DNA of 40,966 bases from Acidimicrobiales bacterium. Lineage in GTDB: Bacteria; Actinomycetota; Acidimicrobiia; Acidimicrobiales; AC-14. Both the position numbers and the translations under genes were made by a program. This document shows positions 24,569 through 33,373 of this stretch, one piece after another. Location: contig JAODBK010000102.1 of NCBI GenBank assembly GCA_025463925.1, forward strand, positions 1 through 40,966. Direction: 5' to 3'. The number at the start of each line of letters is the position of its first letter. Within the stretch, counting starts at the first letter, position 1. The notes under the pieces were generated by a model. The model was given only the letters and a program-made list of their open reading frames with translations, made no database searches and was not told the DNA's origin.

Positions 24569-25843
24569 CGATCGGCGGAGCGCGCCCGGGCGGAGGAGGT
24601 TGTCGGCGTCCTCGCCGACGCGGGCGGCGGCGTCCTTCATCAGTGCGATGACCTCGCGCGCCTGGGCCAGTGTCTCGGGCATGTACAGGTTGCCCTGGAG
24701 TATGCGCACGACGCGCTCGCGGAACCGTCGCCGCACCGCGAACGACGAGAAGAGGTTCTGCAGCGTGTAGAAGAGCTTGATCAGCTCGTACCACGCCTCG
24801 ACGCCGTCGCTGAGCCGGGTCTCGAACCGGGCCAACTCGCCGGCTTCGTCGCCGCCGGCGAGCGCCGCCTCGATGGCCTCGAACCCGTAGAGCGCCGAGA
24901 ACGCGGCCACGTCCACGCCGGTCGAGAAGATCGGGTCCACGAAGCGCAGCGAATCGCCGATCAGGAGCCAGCCGTCACCCTGGACCCGGTCGAGCACGTA
25001 GGAGTAGTCGCCCTCCACGCTGAAGGGCCGGATGCGCTCGGCGCCGGCCATGACGTGGGCGAAGGTGCGGTTGCGCGCCACCAGGCTCGCGAAGAACGCT
25101 TCGTTGCTCGTGCCGGCCTCCCGGAAGTCGGCCTTGTCGGTGACGACGCCGACCGACCACACGCCGTTGCGGAGCGGGATCTGCCAGGCCCAGGCGCGCT
25201 CGAGGCCGAGGAAGTGCAGGAACAACATGCCCTCGGTCCCGGCCGGTGGTGCGGCCAGCCCGGTGAACCACGAGTAGATGCCGAACTGGTTGAACGACGG
25301 GTCCTTCTTCTTGAGGCCGAGCTGGGTGCCGAGCAGGCAGTTGCGGCCGGACGCGTCGACGACGAAGCGGGCGGTGACGTCGTGCTCCCACCCGTCGGCC
25401 ACCCGTACCCGCGCGCCCGAGGCCCGGCCATCGGCGTCGAACAGCACCTCCTGCACCCGCGCCCCTTGCACGACCTTGGCACCCAGCTCGTGGGCGTGCC
25501 GCAGCAGCATGGCGTCGAAGACGTCGCGCTCGACGTTGTACGTGTACGGCTGGATCGCCCACGGCGGGGGGAACTCGGCCAGCCGGATCTCGAGGAACTT
25601 GCCCACCGGCGCGTCCGGCGCCGTCCAGCACGCGCCGGGCTTGTGCACGAAACCCGCCTCCTCCATCTTCTCGAGGAAACCGATCCGCTGGAACACGGTG
25701 TTGGTCGACGGTGTCAGCGACTCGCCGACGTGGTCGCGTGGATGGATGTCGCGCTCGACCACCATCACGTCGCGGCCGGCCATGGCGAGGAGGCTTGCGA
25801 TGACCGCGCCCGCCGGCCCGCCGCCGATGACCAGGACGTCCAC
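24563..25843 (-). CDS. Flavin-dependent halogenase, PltA/Clo-hal-like
   Basis: 426 residues. The FAD motif GGGPAG is at 7-12, followed by HVGESLTPSTN and GFVHKPGACWT (Lys68 is the candidate catalytic lysine). W218-x-W220-Q-I-P223 is the WxWxIP halogenase motif that separates these enzymes from monooxygenases, and FVDPIFSTG (301-309) matches the second halogenase motif. The family acts on carrier-bound pyrroles or phenols using FADH2, O2 and halide. A flavin reductase is not visible nearby. The GTG at 25843 shares a base with the TAG of the upstream dehydrogenase. A non-halogenating flavin oxidase remains possible. Confidence 0.8.
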   Translation of the reverse strand: MDVLVIGGGPAGAVIASLLAMAGRDVMVVERDIHPRDHVGESLTPSTNTVFQRIGFLEKMEEAGFVHKPGACWTAPDAPVGKFLEIRLAEFPPPWAIQPYTYNVERDVFDAMLLRHAHELGAKVVQGARVQEVLFDADGRASGARVRVADGWEHDVTARFVVDASGRNCLLGTQLGLKKKDPSFNQFGIYSWFTGLAAPPAGTEGMLFLHFLGLERAWAWQIPLRNGVWSVGVVTDKADFREAGTSNEAFFASLVARNRTFAHVMAGAERIRPFSVEGDYSYVLDRVQGDGWLLIGDSLRFVDPIFSTGVDVAAFSALYGFEAIEAALAGGDEAGELARFETRLSDGVEAWYELIKLFYTLQNLFSSFAVRRRFRERVVRILQGNLYMPETLAQAREVIALMKDAAARVGEDADNLLRPGALRRSS

Positions 25844-27135
25844 TACAAGTCGGCGGTGGCCTGGTCGAGCAGGCCGGCGAACTTCTCCAGCGCCGCCGCC
25901 CGGCGCGTGGGGACGTGCTCCGTCGGCGGGTCGACCGGCTGGTAGCCCTTCAGGATCTGGCGGGCCACCGTGACCTTGTGCACCTCGTCCGGCCCGTCGT
26001 AGATGCGGGCGGCGCGGGCGTAGCGGTACATCGCCTCGAGCGGCAGGTCGGCCGAGTAGCCGAGTGACCCGTGCACCTGGATGGCGCGGTCGATGACGTT
26101 GTAGAGCGCCCGCGCGCCCCAGAACTTGATCATGCCGATCTCGGTGCGGGCCGCCGACGCGCCGTCCCGGTCCATCTTCCACGCGGCGTGCAGCGTCATC
26201 AGCCGGGCCGCCTGCATCTCGGCCGCCGACTCGGCGATCCAGTCCTGGATCATCTGCTTCTCGGCGAGGTACGAGCCGTGGGTGAACCGTGACACCGCCC
26301 GCTCGCACATCATGTCGAAGGCCCGCCGGCTCTGGCCGAGCCACCGCATGCAGTGGTGGATGCGGCCGGGGCCGAGCCGCTTCTGCGCCAGCACGAAGCC
26401 GTCGCCCTCGCGGCCGACGAGGTTCTCGTACGGGACGCGGACGTCGCGGTAGATGATCTCGGAGTGGCCGCCGAACTTCGGCACCGGCCCGCTGGGGTGC
26501 TCCATCGTCGGCACGTCGCGCAGGATGTCGACGCCCGGAGTGTCGGTGGGCACGATGATCATCGAGCTGCCCTGGTACGGGTGGACGTCGGGATTCGTCA
26601 CCACCATGACGATGAGGAAGTCGGCGATCGACCCATTCGACGTGAACCACTTGTGGCCGTTGATGACCCACTCGTCGCCATCGCGCAACGCGCTCGTCTT
26701 CAGCAAGGTGGGATCAGCGCCGGCACCGGGCTCGGTCATCGAGAACGCGCTGCGCAACTTGCCGTCGAGCAGCGGTTGCATCCAGCGCTGCTTCTGATCC
26801 TCGTTGCCGCCGACGGCCAGCAGCTCGGCGTTGCCGGAGTCCGGCGCCTGATTGCCGAAGATCGACGGCGCGAAGAGGCACGAGCCGAGGATCTCGTGCA
26901 TGAGGCCCAGCTTCACCTGGCCGAAGCCGCCGCCGCCCAACTCGGGCGGGAGGTGGGCCGCCCACAGCCCCTGGTCCTTCACCTGCTGCTTCAGCGGGTC
27001 GGTGATGCGGCGCCACGTCGCCTCGTCGCCCTGGACGTCGAGCGTCTCGAGCGGCCAGATCTCCTCGCGCACGAAGGCGCGCATCCACGCGAGCTTCGCT
27101 TCGAACGCGGGCTCCGTTTCGAAATCCCATGCCAT
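25843..27135 (-). CDS. Acyl-CoA dehydrogenase (ACAD10/11-like)
   Basis: 430 residues. FSMTEPGAGADPTLLKTSA, WVINGHKWFTSNGSIADF, HGSLGYSADLPLEAMYRYARAARIYDGPDEVHK are blocks of the ACAD10/11-like branch, in which Asp of IYDGPDE stands at the catalytic base position. Other members use CoA thioesters of medium or long chains, some hydroxylated. It is translationally coupled to the halogenase (TAGTG), so it may act in the same pathway, but it could equally be a general fatty-acid enzyme. The ATG at 27135 follows TAGCGT by 8 nt. Confidence 0.87.
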   Translation of the reverse strand: MAWDFETEPAFEAKLAWMRAFVREEIWPLETLDVQGDEATWRRITDPLKQQVKDQGLWAAHLPPELGGGGFGQVKLGLMHEILGSCLFAPSIFGNQAPDSGNAELLAVGGNEDQKQRWMQPLLDGKLRSAFSMTEPGAGADPTLLKTSALRDGDEWVINGHKWFTSNGSIADFLIVMVVTNPDVHPYQGSSMIIVPTDTPGVDILRDVPTMEHPSGPVPKFGGHSEIIYRDVRVPYENLVGREGDGFVLAQKRLGPGRIHHCMRWLGQSRRAFDMMCERAVSRFTHGSYLAEKQMIQDWIAESAAEMQAARLMTLHAAWKMDRDGASAARTEIGMIKFWGARALYNVIDRAIQVHGSLGYSADLPLEAMYRYARAARIYDGPDEVHKVTVARQILKGYQPVDPPTEHVPTRRAAALEKFAGLLDQATADL

Positions 27136-27143
27136 GTCGGGTA

Positions 27144-27149
27144 ACGCTA
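27144..27149 (-). promoter_or_regulatory. -10 element TAGCGT for the dehydrogenase/halogenase operon
   Basis: It ends 8 nt before the ATG at 27135, in a 23-bp divergent gap shared with the CPBP protease gene. Confidence 0.5.
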
Positions 27150-27158
27150 CTGCGCACC

Positions 27159-27794
27159 GTGTTGACCGACCTCTTGACCCTGGCCGTCCTGGCCTTCATC
27201 GGCTCGCGATTGGTGGGCGCCGTCCGGGTCGCGCTCTCGCCCCGCGGGCGCGAGCGCTGGCTGGCCGTCGTGCGGGGGCTGCGGCCCCGGCATTTCCTGT
27301 TGGCGTTGCCCGTGCTCGTCGCGGTGTTCGCGGCGGTCATCGTGCTCGTCCAGCTGCCGCTGCTCTCGTTCGGCTGGTGGACCGCGCTCGGCGGTCAGGG
27401 CAACCCGGTCGTCGGCAGCACCTCCCGCACCCGCGGGACGCCCCTGCAGACGCTGATCCCCGCGGTGTTCCTCCTCTTCCTCATTCCCACGCTGCCGCTG
27501 TTCGCGCTGCGGGAGGAAGAGGTCTTCCGCGCCGGCTCCGAGACGCGGACGACGCGCCAGCGCCTGTGGTGGGCGGTCAAGTTCGGGCTGGCGCACGCGC
27601 TCGTCGGCATCCCCATCGGCGCCGCGCTCGGGTTGTCGATCGGCGGCATCTACTTCACGTGGGTGTACCTGCGGGCCTGGCGCACGACCGGCTCGCGCGA
27701 GCGGGCCGTGCTCGAGAGCGCCCGCGCCCACGTCGCCTACAACTTCATCATCGCCATGCTGGTCGTCGTCCTCCTCGCGACAGGAGCGGTGTGA
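27159..27794 (+). CDS. CPBP-family intramembrane metalloprotease (CAAX/Abi type)
   Basis: 211 residues with about five hydrophobic helices. The three CPBP signature motifs appear in order: EExxxR in LREEEVFRAG (E119-R124), FxxxH in KFGLAHALVG (F142-H146) and HxxxN in AHVAYNF (H191-N195). The family comprises membrane glutamyl/metallo-peptidases that include type II CAAX processing enzymes and bacteriocin-immunity proteins. The target here is unknown. It is shorter than many family members. The GTG at 27159 is preferred to an upstream ATG that would overlap the divergent dehydrogenase gene. Confidence 0.72.
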   Translation: MLTDLLTLAVLAFIGSRLVGAVRVALSPRGRERWLAVVRGLRPRHFLLALPVLVAVFAAVIVLVQLPLLSFGWWTALGGQGNPVVGSTSRTRGTPLQTLIPAVFLLFLIPTLPLFALREEEVFRAGSETRTTRQRLWWAVKFGLAHALVGIPIGAALGLSIGGIYFTWVYLRAWRTTGSRERAVLESARAHVAYNFIIAMLVVVLLATGAV

Positions 27795-27862
27795 CACGAT
27801 GCCGCCGTGCCCGAGCTGCGGGGGGCGAACGGTCGGCCGACATGTGGCGATGTCCGACGCCG

Positions 27863-28399
27863 ATGAGGCGCGCCGCGGTGTCCGTGGCCATCGCCGGCGC
27901 GTCGTCGGCGCTGCTCCTCGCGGCGTGCTCGTCGGGCCACGGCGGCCGGACGACCGCGGCGTCCGCGCCACCGGTCTCGGTGGGTCGGCTCGCGCTGACG
28001 AGCGACGACTTCGCCGACAACGGCACCATCCCGATGGAGCTCACCTGCCAGGGCTCGCAGCGGATGCCGTCGCTCCACTGGTCGGGCGCCCCTGCCGAGA
28101 CCGTCGAGCTGGCGCTCACGGTCGAAGACCAGGACGCGCCCGGCGGCCCGTTCGTCCACTGGGTCGTCACCGGCATCCCGGCCACCGCGACCGGCCTGCC
28201 GGCGCCGGCCGCGATCGACAACGGCTGGCACGGTCCCTGCCCACCGGCCGGCCCGGCCCACCACTACGTCTTCACCGTCTACGCGGTGACCCGCGCCCTC
28301 GGCCTGCCGAAGGGCGCGTCCGCGGCCGACGTCCGCGACGCCGCCAAGGGCGTCACGCGCGGCCTCGGCCGGCTGGTCGGCCTGTACCAGCGCCGCTGA
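27863..28399 (+). CDS. YbhB/YbcL-type PEBP lipoprotein
   Basis: 178 residues. MRRAAVSVAIAGASSALLLAACSSG is a lipoprotein signal with a LAAC lipobox. The mature part has LTSDDFADNGTIPMELTCQG, PSLHWSG, LTVEDQDAPGGPFVHWVVTGIP and HHYVFTVYAV, the DPDAP-like and GxxxHW blocks of phosphatidylethanolamine-binding proteins. The function of bacterial members is poorly defined. The ATG at 27863 is preferred over one 21 nt upstream because it starts the signal directly. The 68 bp before it hold no clear -10. Its stop codon lies in a palindrome shared with the convergent phosphoesterase. Confidence 0.85.
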   Translation: MRRAAVSVAIAGASSALLLAACSSGHGGRTTAASAPPVSVGRLALTSDDFADNGTIPMELTCQGSQRMPSLHWSGAPAETVELALTVEDQDAPGGPFVHWVVTGIPATATGLPAPAAIDNGWHGPCPPAGPAHHYVFTVYAVTRALGLPKGASAADVRDAAKGVTRGLGRLVGLYQRR

Positions 28400-28416
28400 C
28401 GCCGCCGGCGTCAGCG
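28394..28416. terminator. 23-bp palindrome spanning two convergent stop codons
   Basis: Arms 28394-28404 and 28406-28416 (11 bp, GC-rich) are reverse complements around one base. The plus-strand TGA lies in the left arm and the minus-strand TGA in the right arm. No T-tract is present. It is a bidirectional terminator candidate. Confidence 0.5.
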
Positions 28417-29361
28417 CTCGATCACGGCGCGGTCGATCACCCGCCCGTCGCCCGCAACCGCGGTGATCGTCACCGACCGCTCCCGTACCTCGACCGCGGT
28501 GAAGTGATGGATCGCGGCCGCCGTGATCTCCCGCGCGCCGGTGGCGCAGCCGCTGGTGAACAAGGGGTACACCGGCTGGCCGCCCCCGCCGGTGACGACG
28601 TACGTGACTCCCGCAGATGAGAGGAAGCGCTCGTAGTCGTGGTCGTGGCCGTTCAGCACCAGCGCCACCCGATGCCGCTCGAACACCGGCACCCACGCGG
28701 CGTCGACCGTCTCCGTCGATCCGTGGAGGCCGCACGACCACGCCGGCTGGTGGAACGACACGACCCGGAACGGCGGGCCCGGCTCTGACAGCCGCTTCTC
28801 CAGCCAGTCGGCCTGCGCGGCATCCGGCCGGTTGGCGTCGACGAACAGCAGCTGCACCCCCGGAAGGGCTTGCGCGAACGGCAGCGGTGGCAGGCCGAGA
28901 TGGCGCAGCTGATCGGCGCCACCATGTCCCGAGAGGATGTCGTGGTTGCCGAGCGTCGCCCACAACGGCCGCGTCCTGCGCAGCTCGGCGTACGGTTGGT
29001 CGAGCTCCGTCGAGAACAGCGACGGTTGCCCGCTCGGGTACACGTTGTCGCCGACGGTCACCAACGCGTCCACCCGATGCGTCGCGGCCCAACTCGTCAT
29101 CGCCGCCGCGATCGACGCCTGGGCGACGCCCCCACCGAAGTCGCCGAATGCGAGGAACCCGCTGATGACCGGCCCGTCGGCGACGGCCGGGTCACTGGCC
29201 GATGTGGGTGTCGGCGTCGCCCTCCCGGTTGCCCCCGATGTCGGCGCCGCCGTCGATGCTCCGGGCGCCGGACCGCGCCCACCGGACCCTCCACACCCGG
29301 CGAGCACCGCCACCGCCAGCGCCGAGATCGCCAGAGCCCGTGCGGCCCGCCTCCGGCTCAC
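28411..29361 (-). CDS. Lipoprotein metallophosphoesterase (purple acid phosphatase-like)
   Basis: 316 residues. The lipoprotein signal SRRRAARALAISALAVAVLAGC is followed by a Thr/Pro-rich linker. The metal-binding motifs appear in order: AFGDFGGG, VGDNVYPSG, LGNHD, SFHQPAW and NGHDHDYER, the calcineurin-like phosphoesterase set. It should hydrolyse a phosphoester outside the membrane; the substrate is unknown. GTG 29361 gives the signal peptide and overlaps the upstream methyltransferase stop (GTGA). The frame upstream of it is the methyltransferase gene in another phase. Confidence 0.87.
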   Translation of the reverse strand: MSRRRAARALAISALAVAVLAGCGGSGGRGPAPGASTAAPTSGATGRATPTPTSASDPAVADGPVISGFLAFGDFGGGVAQASIAAAMTSWAATHRVDALVTVGDNVYPSGQPSLFSTELDQPYAELRRTRPLWATLGNHDILSGHGGADQLRHLGLPPLPFAQALPGVQLLFVDANRPDAAQADWLEKRLSEPGPPFRVVSFHQPAWSCGLHGSTETVDAAWVPVFERHRVALVLNGHDHDYERFLSSAGVTYVVTGGGGQPVYPLFTSGCATGAREITAAAIHHFTAVEVRERSVTITAVAGDGRVIDRAVIER

Positions 29362-30128
29362 GGTTCTCCCTCCCTCGAACGGGCGGCGATGCCCCGCAGG
29401 TCGCCGTCTTCGTCCCACCACGGAGTGACGCGATCGAAGCCGGTGGTGGCGAGGGTCGGGGCCAGCGCCTCGTCTTGGTCGCCGCCGACCTCGATCAGCA
29501 GCCAGCCGCCGGGACGGAGCAGTCGTCGGGCCGCGGCAACGACCCGCCGCACGAGGTCGAGGCCGTCGGCGCCGCCGTCGTGCGCCACGCGAGGTTCGTG
29601 ACGCTGCACGTCGGCCGGCAGCAGTCGCAGCTCGCCGGTCGGGACGTAGGGCGCGACTGCGGTGACGACGTCGCACACCGCATCAAGACGCAGTGGCTCG
29701 GCGAGGTCGCCGACCGCGGTTGCGACCCCGTTGCGACTGGCGCACGACGCGGCGCGCCGGTCGATGTCGATGCCGATGACCCTCGCCGTCGGAACCTCGG
29801 TCATCAGGTGCGCGGCGACGGCACCGGCGCCGGTGCAGAGATCGACCGCCCGACCGTGCGGGGGGAGCAGCGACGCGGCCCGGCGGGCCAGCGCCTCGGT
29901 CTGCGCGCGCGGGACGTAGACGCCCGGCGCGACGTGCAACGTCCGGCCGCCGAACTCGACCATCCCGGTGATCCACGCCGGTGGCTCGCCCTGCTCCCGC
30001 CGGCGAAGCCACCGTTCCAGCGCGGCATCGTCCGGCGCGGCGGCGAGGAACGCGGCTGCCTCCTCGGCGGCGGCGACGCAACCCGCCGAGGCCAGCCGGT
30101 CGACGATGGCCGCGAGCGCGGGCGTCAG
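29358..30128 (-). CDS. PrmC-related protein-glutamine N5-methyltransferase-like protein, start unclear
   Basis: The SAM-binding motif VDLCTGAGAVAAHL, a GIDIDRRAASCASRN helix and VAPYVPTGELRLLP, HEPRVAHDGGADGLDLVRRV match the actinobacterial PrmC-related family. The Asn of the usual N-A/P-P-Y motif is Val here. An N-terminal helical domain ending RRREQGEPPAWITG is readable upstream of the first ATG (29963), so the true gene must start further up. No ATG, GTG or TTG exists in that frame back to the preceding stop at 30183. CTG at 30128 is the best place (LTPALAAIVDRL). A non-standard start or a frameshift near 30130-30150 is possible. Confidence 0.65.
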   Translation of the reverse strand: MTPALAAIVDRLASAGCVAAAEEAAAFLAAAPDDAALERWLRRREQGEPPAWITGMVEFGGRTLHVAPGVYVPRAQTEALARRAASLLPPHGRAVDLCTGAGAVAAHLMTEVPTARVIGIDIDRRAASCASRNGVATAVGDLAEPLRLDAVCDVVTAVAPYVPTGELRLLPADVQRHEPRVAHDGGADGLDLVRRVVAAARRLLRPGGWLLIEVGGDQDEALAPTLATTGFDRVTPWWDEDGDLRGIAARSREGEP

Positions 30129-30182
30129 CCCTTCACCATCTCGGCGACCATGACCGCTGATTCTTGTCGGCGCCGACGCCCG

Positions 30183-30374
30183 TCACCGACCAGGCGTCCG
30201 CGGTGTCCCGAACAGCCACCGGAGGATCCGGCCCGGTCCGCCGGCCTCCTGCCGGAGTGCCGCCAGCTCCGCCTCGATCGCGGCGCGCTCCTCGTCGCCC
30301 GGCCCGGCGTCGAGGCGCTCGCCGAGAAAGCGCATCCGTTCCTGGCGCCAGCGTCGTCGGTCGACGGTCGTCAT
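30183..30374 (-). CDS. Small hypothetical protein (63 aa)
   Basis: It begins MTTVDRRRWRQERMRFL, is predicted to be mostly helical and highly charged, and ends LRWLFGTPRTPGR. No family is recognised. The second of two nearby ATGs (30374) is chosen because TACGCT lies 9 nt before it. It is placed between the asparagine-synthase-like gene and the PrmC-like gene on the same strand; 54 nt separate its stop from the CTG of the latter. Confidence 0.55.
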   Translation of the reverse strand: MTTVDRRRWRQERMRFLGERLDAGPGDEERAAIEAELAALRQEAGGPGRILRWLFGTPRTPGR

Positions 30375-30383
30375 CGGCATCCG

Positions 30384-30389
30384 AGCGTA
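30384..30389 (-). promoter_or_regulatory. -10 element TACGCT for the 63-aa protein
   Basis: It ends 9 nt before the ATG at 30374 and may also transcribe the PrmC-like and phosphoesterase genes. Confidence 0.45.
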
Positions 30390-30412
30390 CGACCCACGTG
30401 GCCCATCCCCGC

Positions 30413-31816
30413 TCAGCGGTAGCGCGCCATCGTCCGCTCGACCGCCCAATGGAACAGGTGGCCGGTCTCCCACTGCTCACGCCGACCGGCGCTCCGCCAC
30501 CGCGACCGCAGGGACATCGGCCGGTCGGCGAGCCACGCGTCGTAGTCGGCGCGGCTCGCCGGTGTCAGGGCACCCGGCGCCACGACGTGGGAGCTGGCCT
30601 GCTTGCGCATCCCGAAGGCGTCGCGCGGCACGCCGTGCGCTTCGAGCAGACGGCGCGGCACCGGGCGGTCGTACTTCCGGCCGAGCGTCCACGGTGCCAT
30701 CTCGGGCGCGCCGAAGAGCCGCCGCAACGGCGCGGGGTCCTCGGCGCCGATCGACGGCACCGGGATGATCGACGAACCGGTGCGCAGCTCCCACTCGCCG
30801 AGCCCCTCCGGTCCGACGCGAGGATCCACCCGCCGCTCGAAGCGGGGCCCCACCTCGAAGACGCTCCTGCTCCACACGAGATCGCCGTGTGAGCCCATGA
30901 GCAGGGCGGCACCGGCGGCCGCGGGCTCCATGCTCGTCACGCGCACCATCAGCGACGGCCCGCCGGCCGCCAGGTACTCCGCTTCCGGCAGCGGGCCCGC
31001 GCCTTGCCAGGCCTCCGCCGGGCAGCGGTCGACGCGGTAGCCCAGCGCGTCGCCGACCACCGTTCCGTCGTCGGGATCGTCGGGCCCGCGCCCGAGTGTG
31101 ACCGCGTCGCGCCAGCCGGCGTCCCGCCCGAGCGCGGCCGCGCCGGTGGAGTCGTAGCCGCGCGACAACGTGGCCACCAGCCGCAGCGGTCGGCGACGCG
31201 CCCGCGACTGCGCGTTGGAGGCAAGGCCGGCGAGCGCGCCCACCATCTCGTCCCGGTAGGACGCGAAGTCGTCGACGCGCATCACGTGCGGAATCCGCTG
31301 GCGCGATCGCGCGAGCGCGCCGTCGACGACCACCCGGTCGAGCGAGATGAAGTCGACCCGGAGGCCGCCCGTGAACTCGAGCGTCGGCGCGTCGTCGGGC
31401 ACCTGGCTCGTGAGGAAGAGGTCGCGGTGGTACGTGGCTCGACCCGACACGGGTACCGCGCCCGCTTCCGCCAGCAGGAACACCAACGAGTTCGACGCCA
31501 GCAGCTCCGTCCCGCGGCGGGCCACGGCAACAGCGCGGAAGGGGTGACTCGGCGCCGCCAGCACCAGCTGGCCGTGCGCGTCGATGGCCAGCCCGGTGCC
31601 CATTCGCACCGGGCAGTCAGCGAACTCGCCCGTCGTGAAGTCCCCGGCCCAGGACCCCTCGAACATGCCGCCGCCGACCCGCTCGACACCGCACCCGTGC
31701 CGGACCTCGACGACCGCGCTCCCGACCCGCGCCCGCGCGCACCACGCGCTGCGCGGCAGTCCGGGATCCCGGACCACGTCGAGTCGTCGCGCCGAGACCA
31801 CGCCGCGAGCCGCCAC
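30413..31816 (-). CDS. Asparagine synthase-like ATP-pyrophosphatase protein
   Basis: 467 residues. LRLVATLSRGYDSTGAAALGRDAG contains a PP-loop of the SxGxDS type used for ATP cleavage to AMP, as in asparagine synthases. The end (RKYDRPVPRRLLEAHGVPRDAFGMRKQASS) matches the C-terminal helices of that family. There is no Cys at position 2, so the glutaminase activity of a normal AsnB is lacking and a different amine or nucleophile is likely. The substrate is unknown. Such paralogues occur in glycan and natural-product loci. The GTG at 31816 follows TAACCT by 9 nt. Confidence 0.72.
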   Translation of the reverse strand: MAARGVVSARRLDVVRDPGLPRSAWCARARVGSAVVEVRHGCGVERVGGGMFEGSWAGDFTTGEFADCPVRMGTGLAIDAHGQLVLAAPSHPFRAVAVARRGTELLASNSLVFLLAEAGAVPVSGRATYHRDLFLTSQVPDDAPTLEFTGGLRVDFISLDRVVVDGALARSRQRIPHVMRVDDFASYRDEMVGALAGLASNAQSRARRRPLRLVATLSRGYDSTGAAALGRDAGWRDAVTLGRGPDDPDDGTVVGDALGYRVDRCPAEAWQGAGPLPEAEYLAAGGPSLMVRVTSMEPAAAGAALLMGSHGDLVWSRSVFEVGPRFERRVDPRVGPEGLGEWELRTGSSIIPVPSIGAEDPAPLRRLFGAPEMAPWTLGRKYDRPVPRRLLEAHGVPRDAFGMRKQASSHVVAPGALTPASRADYDAWLADRPMSLRSRWRSAGRREQWETGHLFHWAVERTMARYR

Positions 31817-31825
31817 GAGACGAGC

Positions 31826-31831
31826 AGGTTA
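31826..31831 (-). promoter_or_regulatory. -10 element TAACCT for the asparagine-synthase-like gene
   Basis: It ends 9 nt before the GTG at 31816, in the 52-bp gap with the divergent acyltransferase. Confidence 0.5.
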
Positions 31832-31856
31832 GGCCCAGCAGTCTGGGACCAGCCGT

Positions 31857-31862
31857 TACCAT
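31857..31862 (+). promoter_or_regulatory. -10 element TACCAT for the acyltransferase/methyltransferase operon
   Basis: It ends 6 nt before the GTG at 31869, standard leaderless spacing in this window. Confidence 0.55.
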
Positions 31863-31868
31863 CGCCGC

Positions 31869-32539
<671 letters not shown>

Positions 32540-32543
<4 letters not shown>

Positions 32544-33370
32544 CGGATCCCTACGACGCCGCCAGCCACTACGACCGCGTCACGCCGGCATGGGGCGTGC
32601 TCCTCGGCGACGAGCTGCACTACGGCGTGTTCCGTACCGGTGACGAGGATCTCCCGGCGGCGACCGCCGAGCTCACCCGGCTGATGGTCGACGCCGCGGT
32701 CATCGAGCCCGGCGCCGAGGTGCTCGACGTCGGCTGCGGCACCGGCGCGCCGGCGTGCCTTCTGGCGCGGGCCCACGGCGCGCGCGTCACCGGCATCACG
32801 ACCAGCGCGGTCGGTGTCGACGCGGCGCGCGCCCGCGCCACGGCCAAGGGGGTCGGCGGCGCGGCGACGTTCGAGGTGCGCGACGGCATGGACAACCGCT
32901 TCCCCGATGCGTCGTTCGACCGCGTGTGGGTGCTCGAATCCTCGCACCTCATGCGGCACCGCGACCGCCTCATGGCCGAGTGCGCGCGGGTGCTGCGGCC
33001 CGGCGGTCGGATGGCGCTGTGCGATGTGGTGCTCCAGCGGCCGATGCCGTTCGAGGACGTGCGGCGGCTGCGCCAACCGCTGGCGCTGCTGCGCGACGTC
33101 TTCGGCGACGCCCGCATGGAACCGATGGCGAGCTACGCCGACTGGGCCCGCGCCAGCGGGCTCGTCGTCGAGGACACCGTCGACCTCACCGCGGCGACTC
33201 GACCGACGTTCGCCCGCTGGCGCGACAACGCCACGCGCCACCGCGACACCGCGGTCGCGTCACTCGGCGAGGCCGACCTCCTGCGGTTCGTCGACGGGTG
33301 CGACGTGCTGGAGTCGTTCTGGGACGACGGCACCCTCGGCTACGGCCTCCTGGCGGCCGTCAAGCGGTAG
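32540..33370 (+). CDS. SAM-dependent methyltransferase (class I, UbiE/RebM-like)
   Basis: 276 residues. YDAASHYDRVTPAWGVLLGDELHYGVF is the N-terminal cap seen in small-molecule and sugar O/C-methyltransferases. EVLDVGCGTGAPACLLA is motif I, and DASFDRVWVLESSHLM with VLRPGGRMALCD supply motifs II and III. The acceptor is unknown; context suggests a glycan sugar or an acyl unit. The GTG start overlaps the acyltransferase stop. It ends 3 bp from the convergent SDR gene. Confidence 0.86.
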
Positions 33371-33373
33371 CGG

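Noticed and set aside
27799-27870. CPSCGG zinc-ribbon-like start in another frame upstream of the PEBP lipoprotein
   Set aside because: Only one Cys pair, and the frame then runs as an Arg-rich shadow of the PEBP gene.
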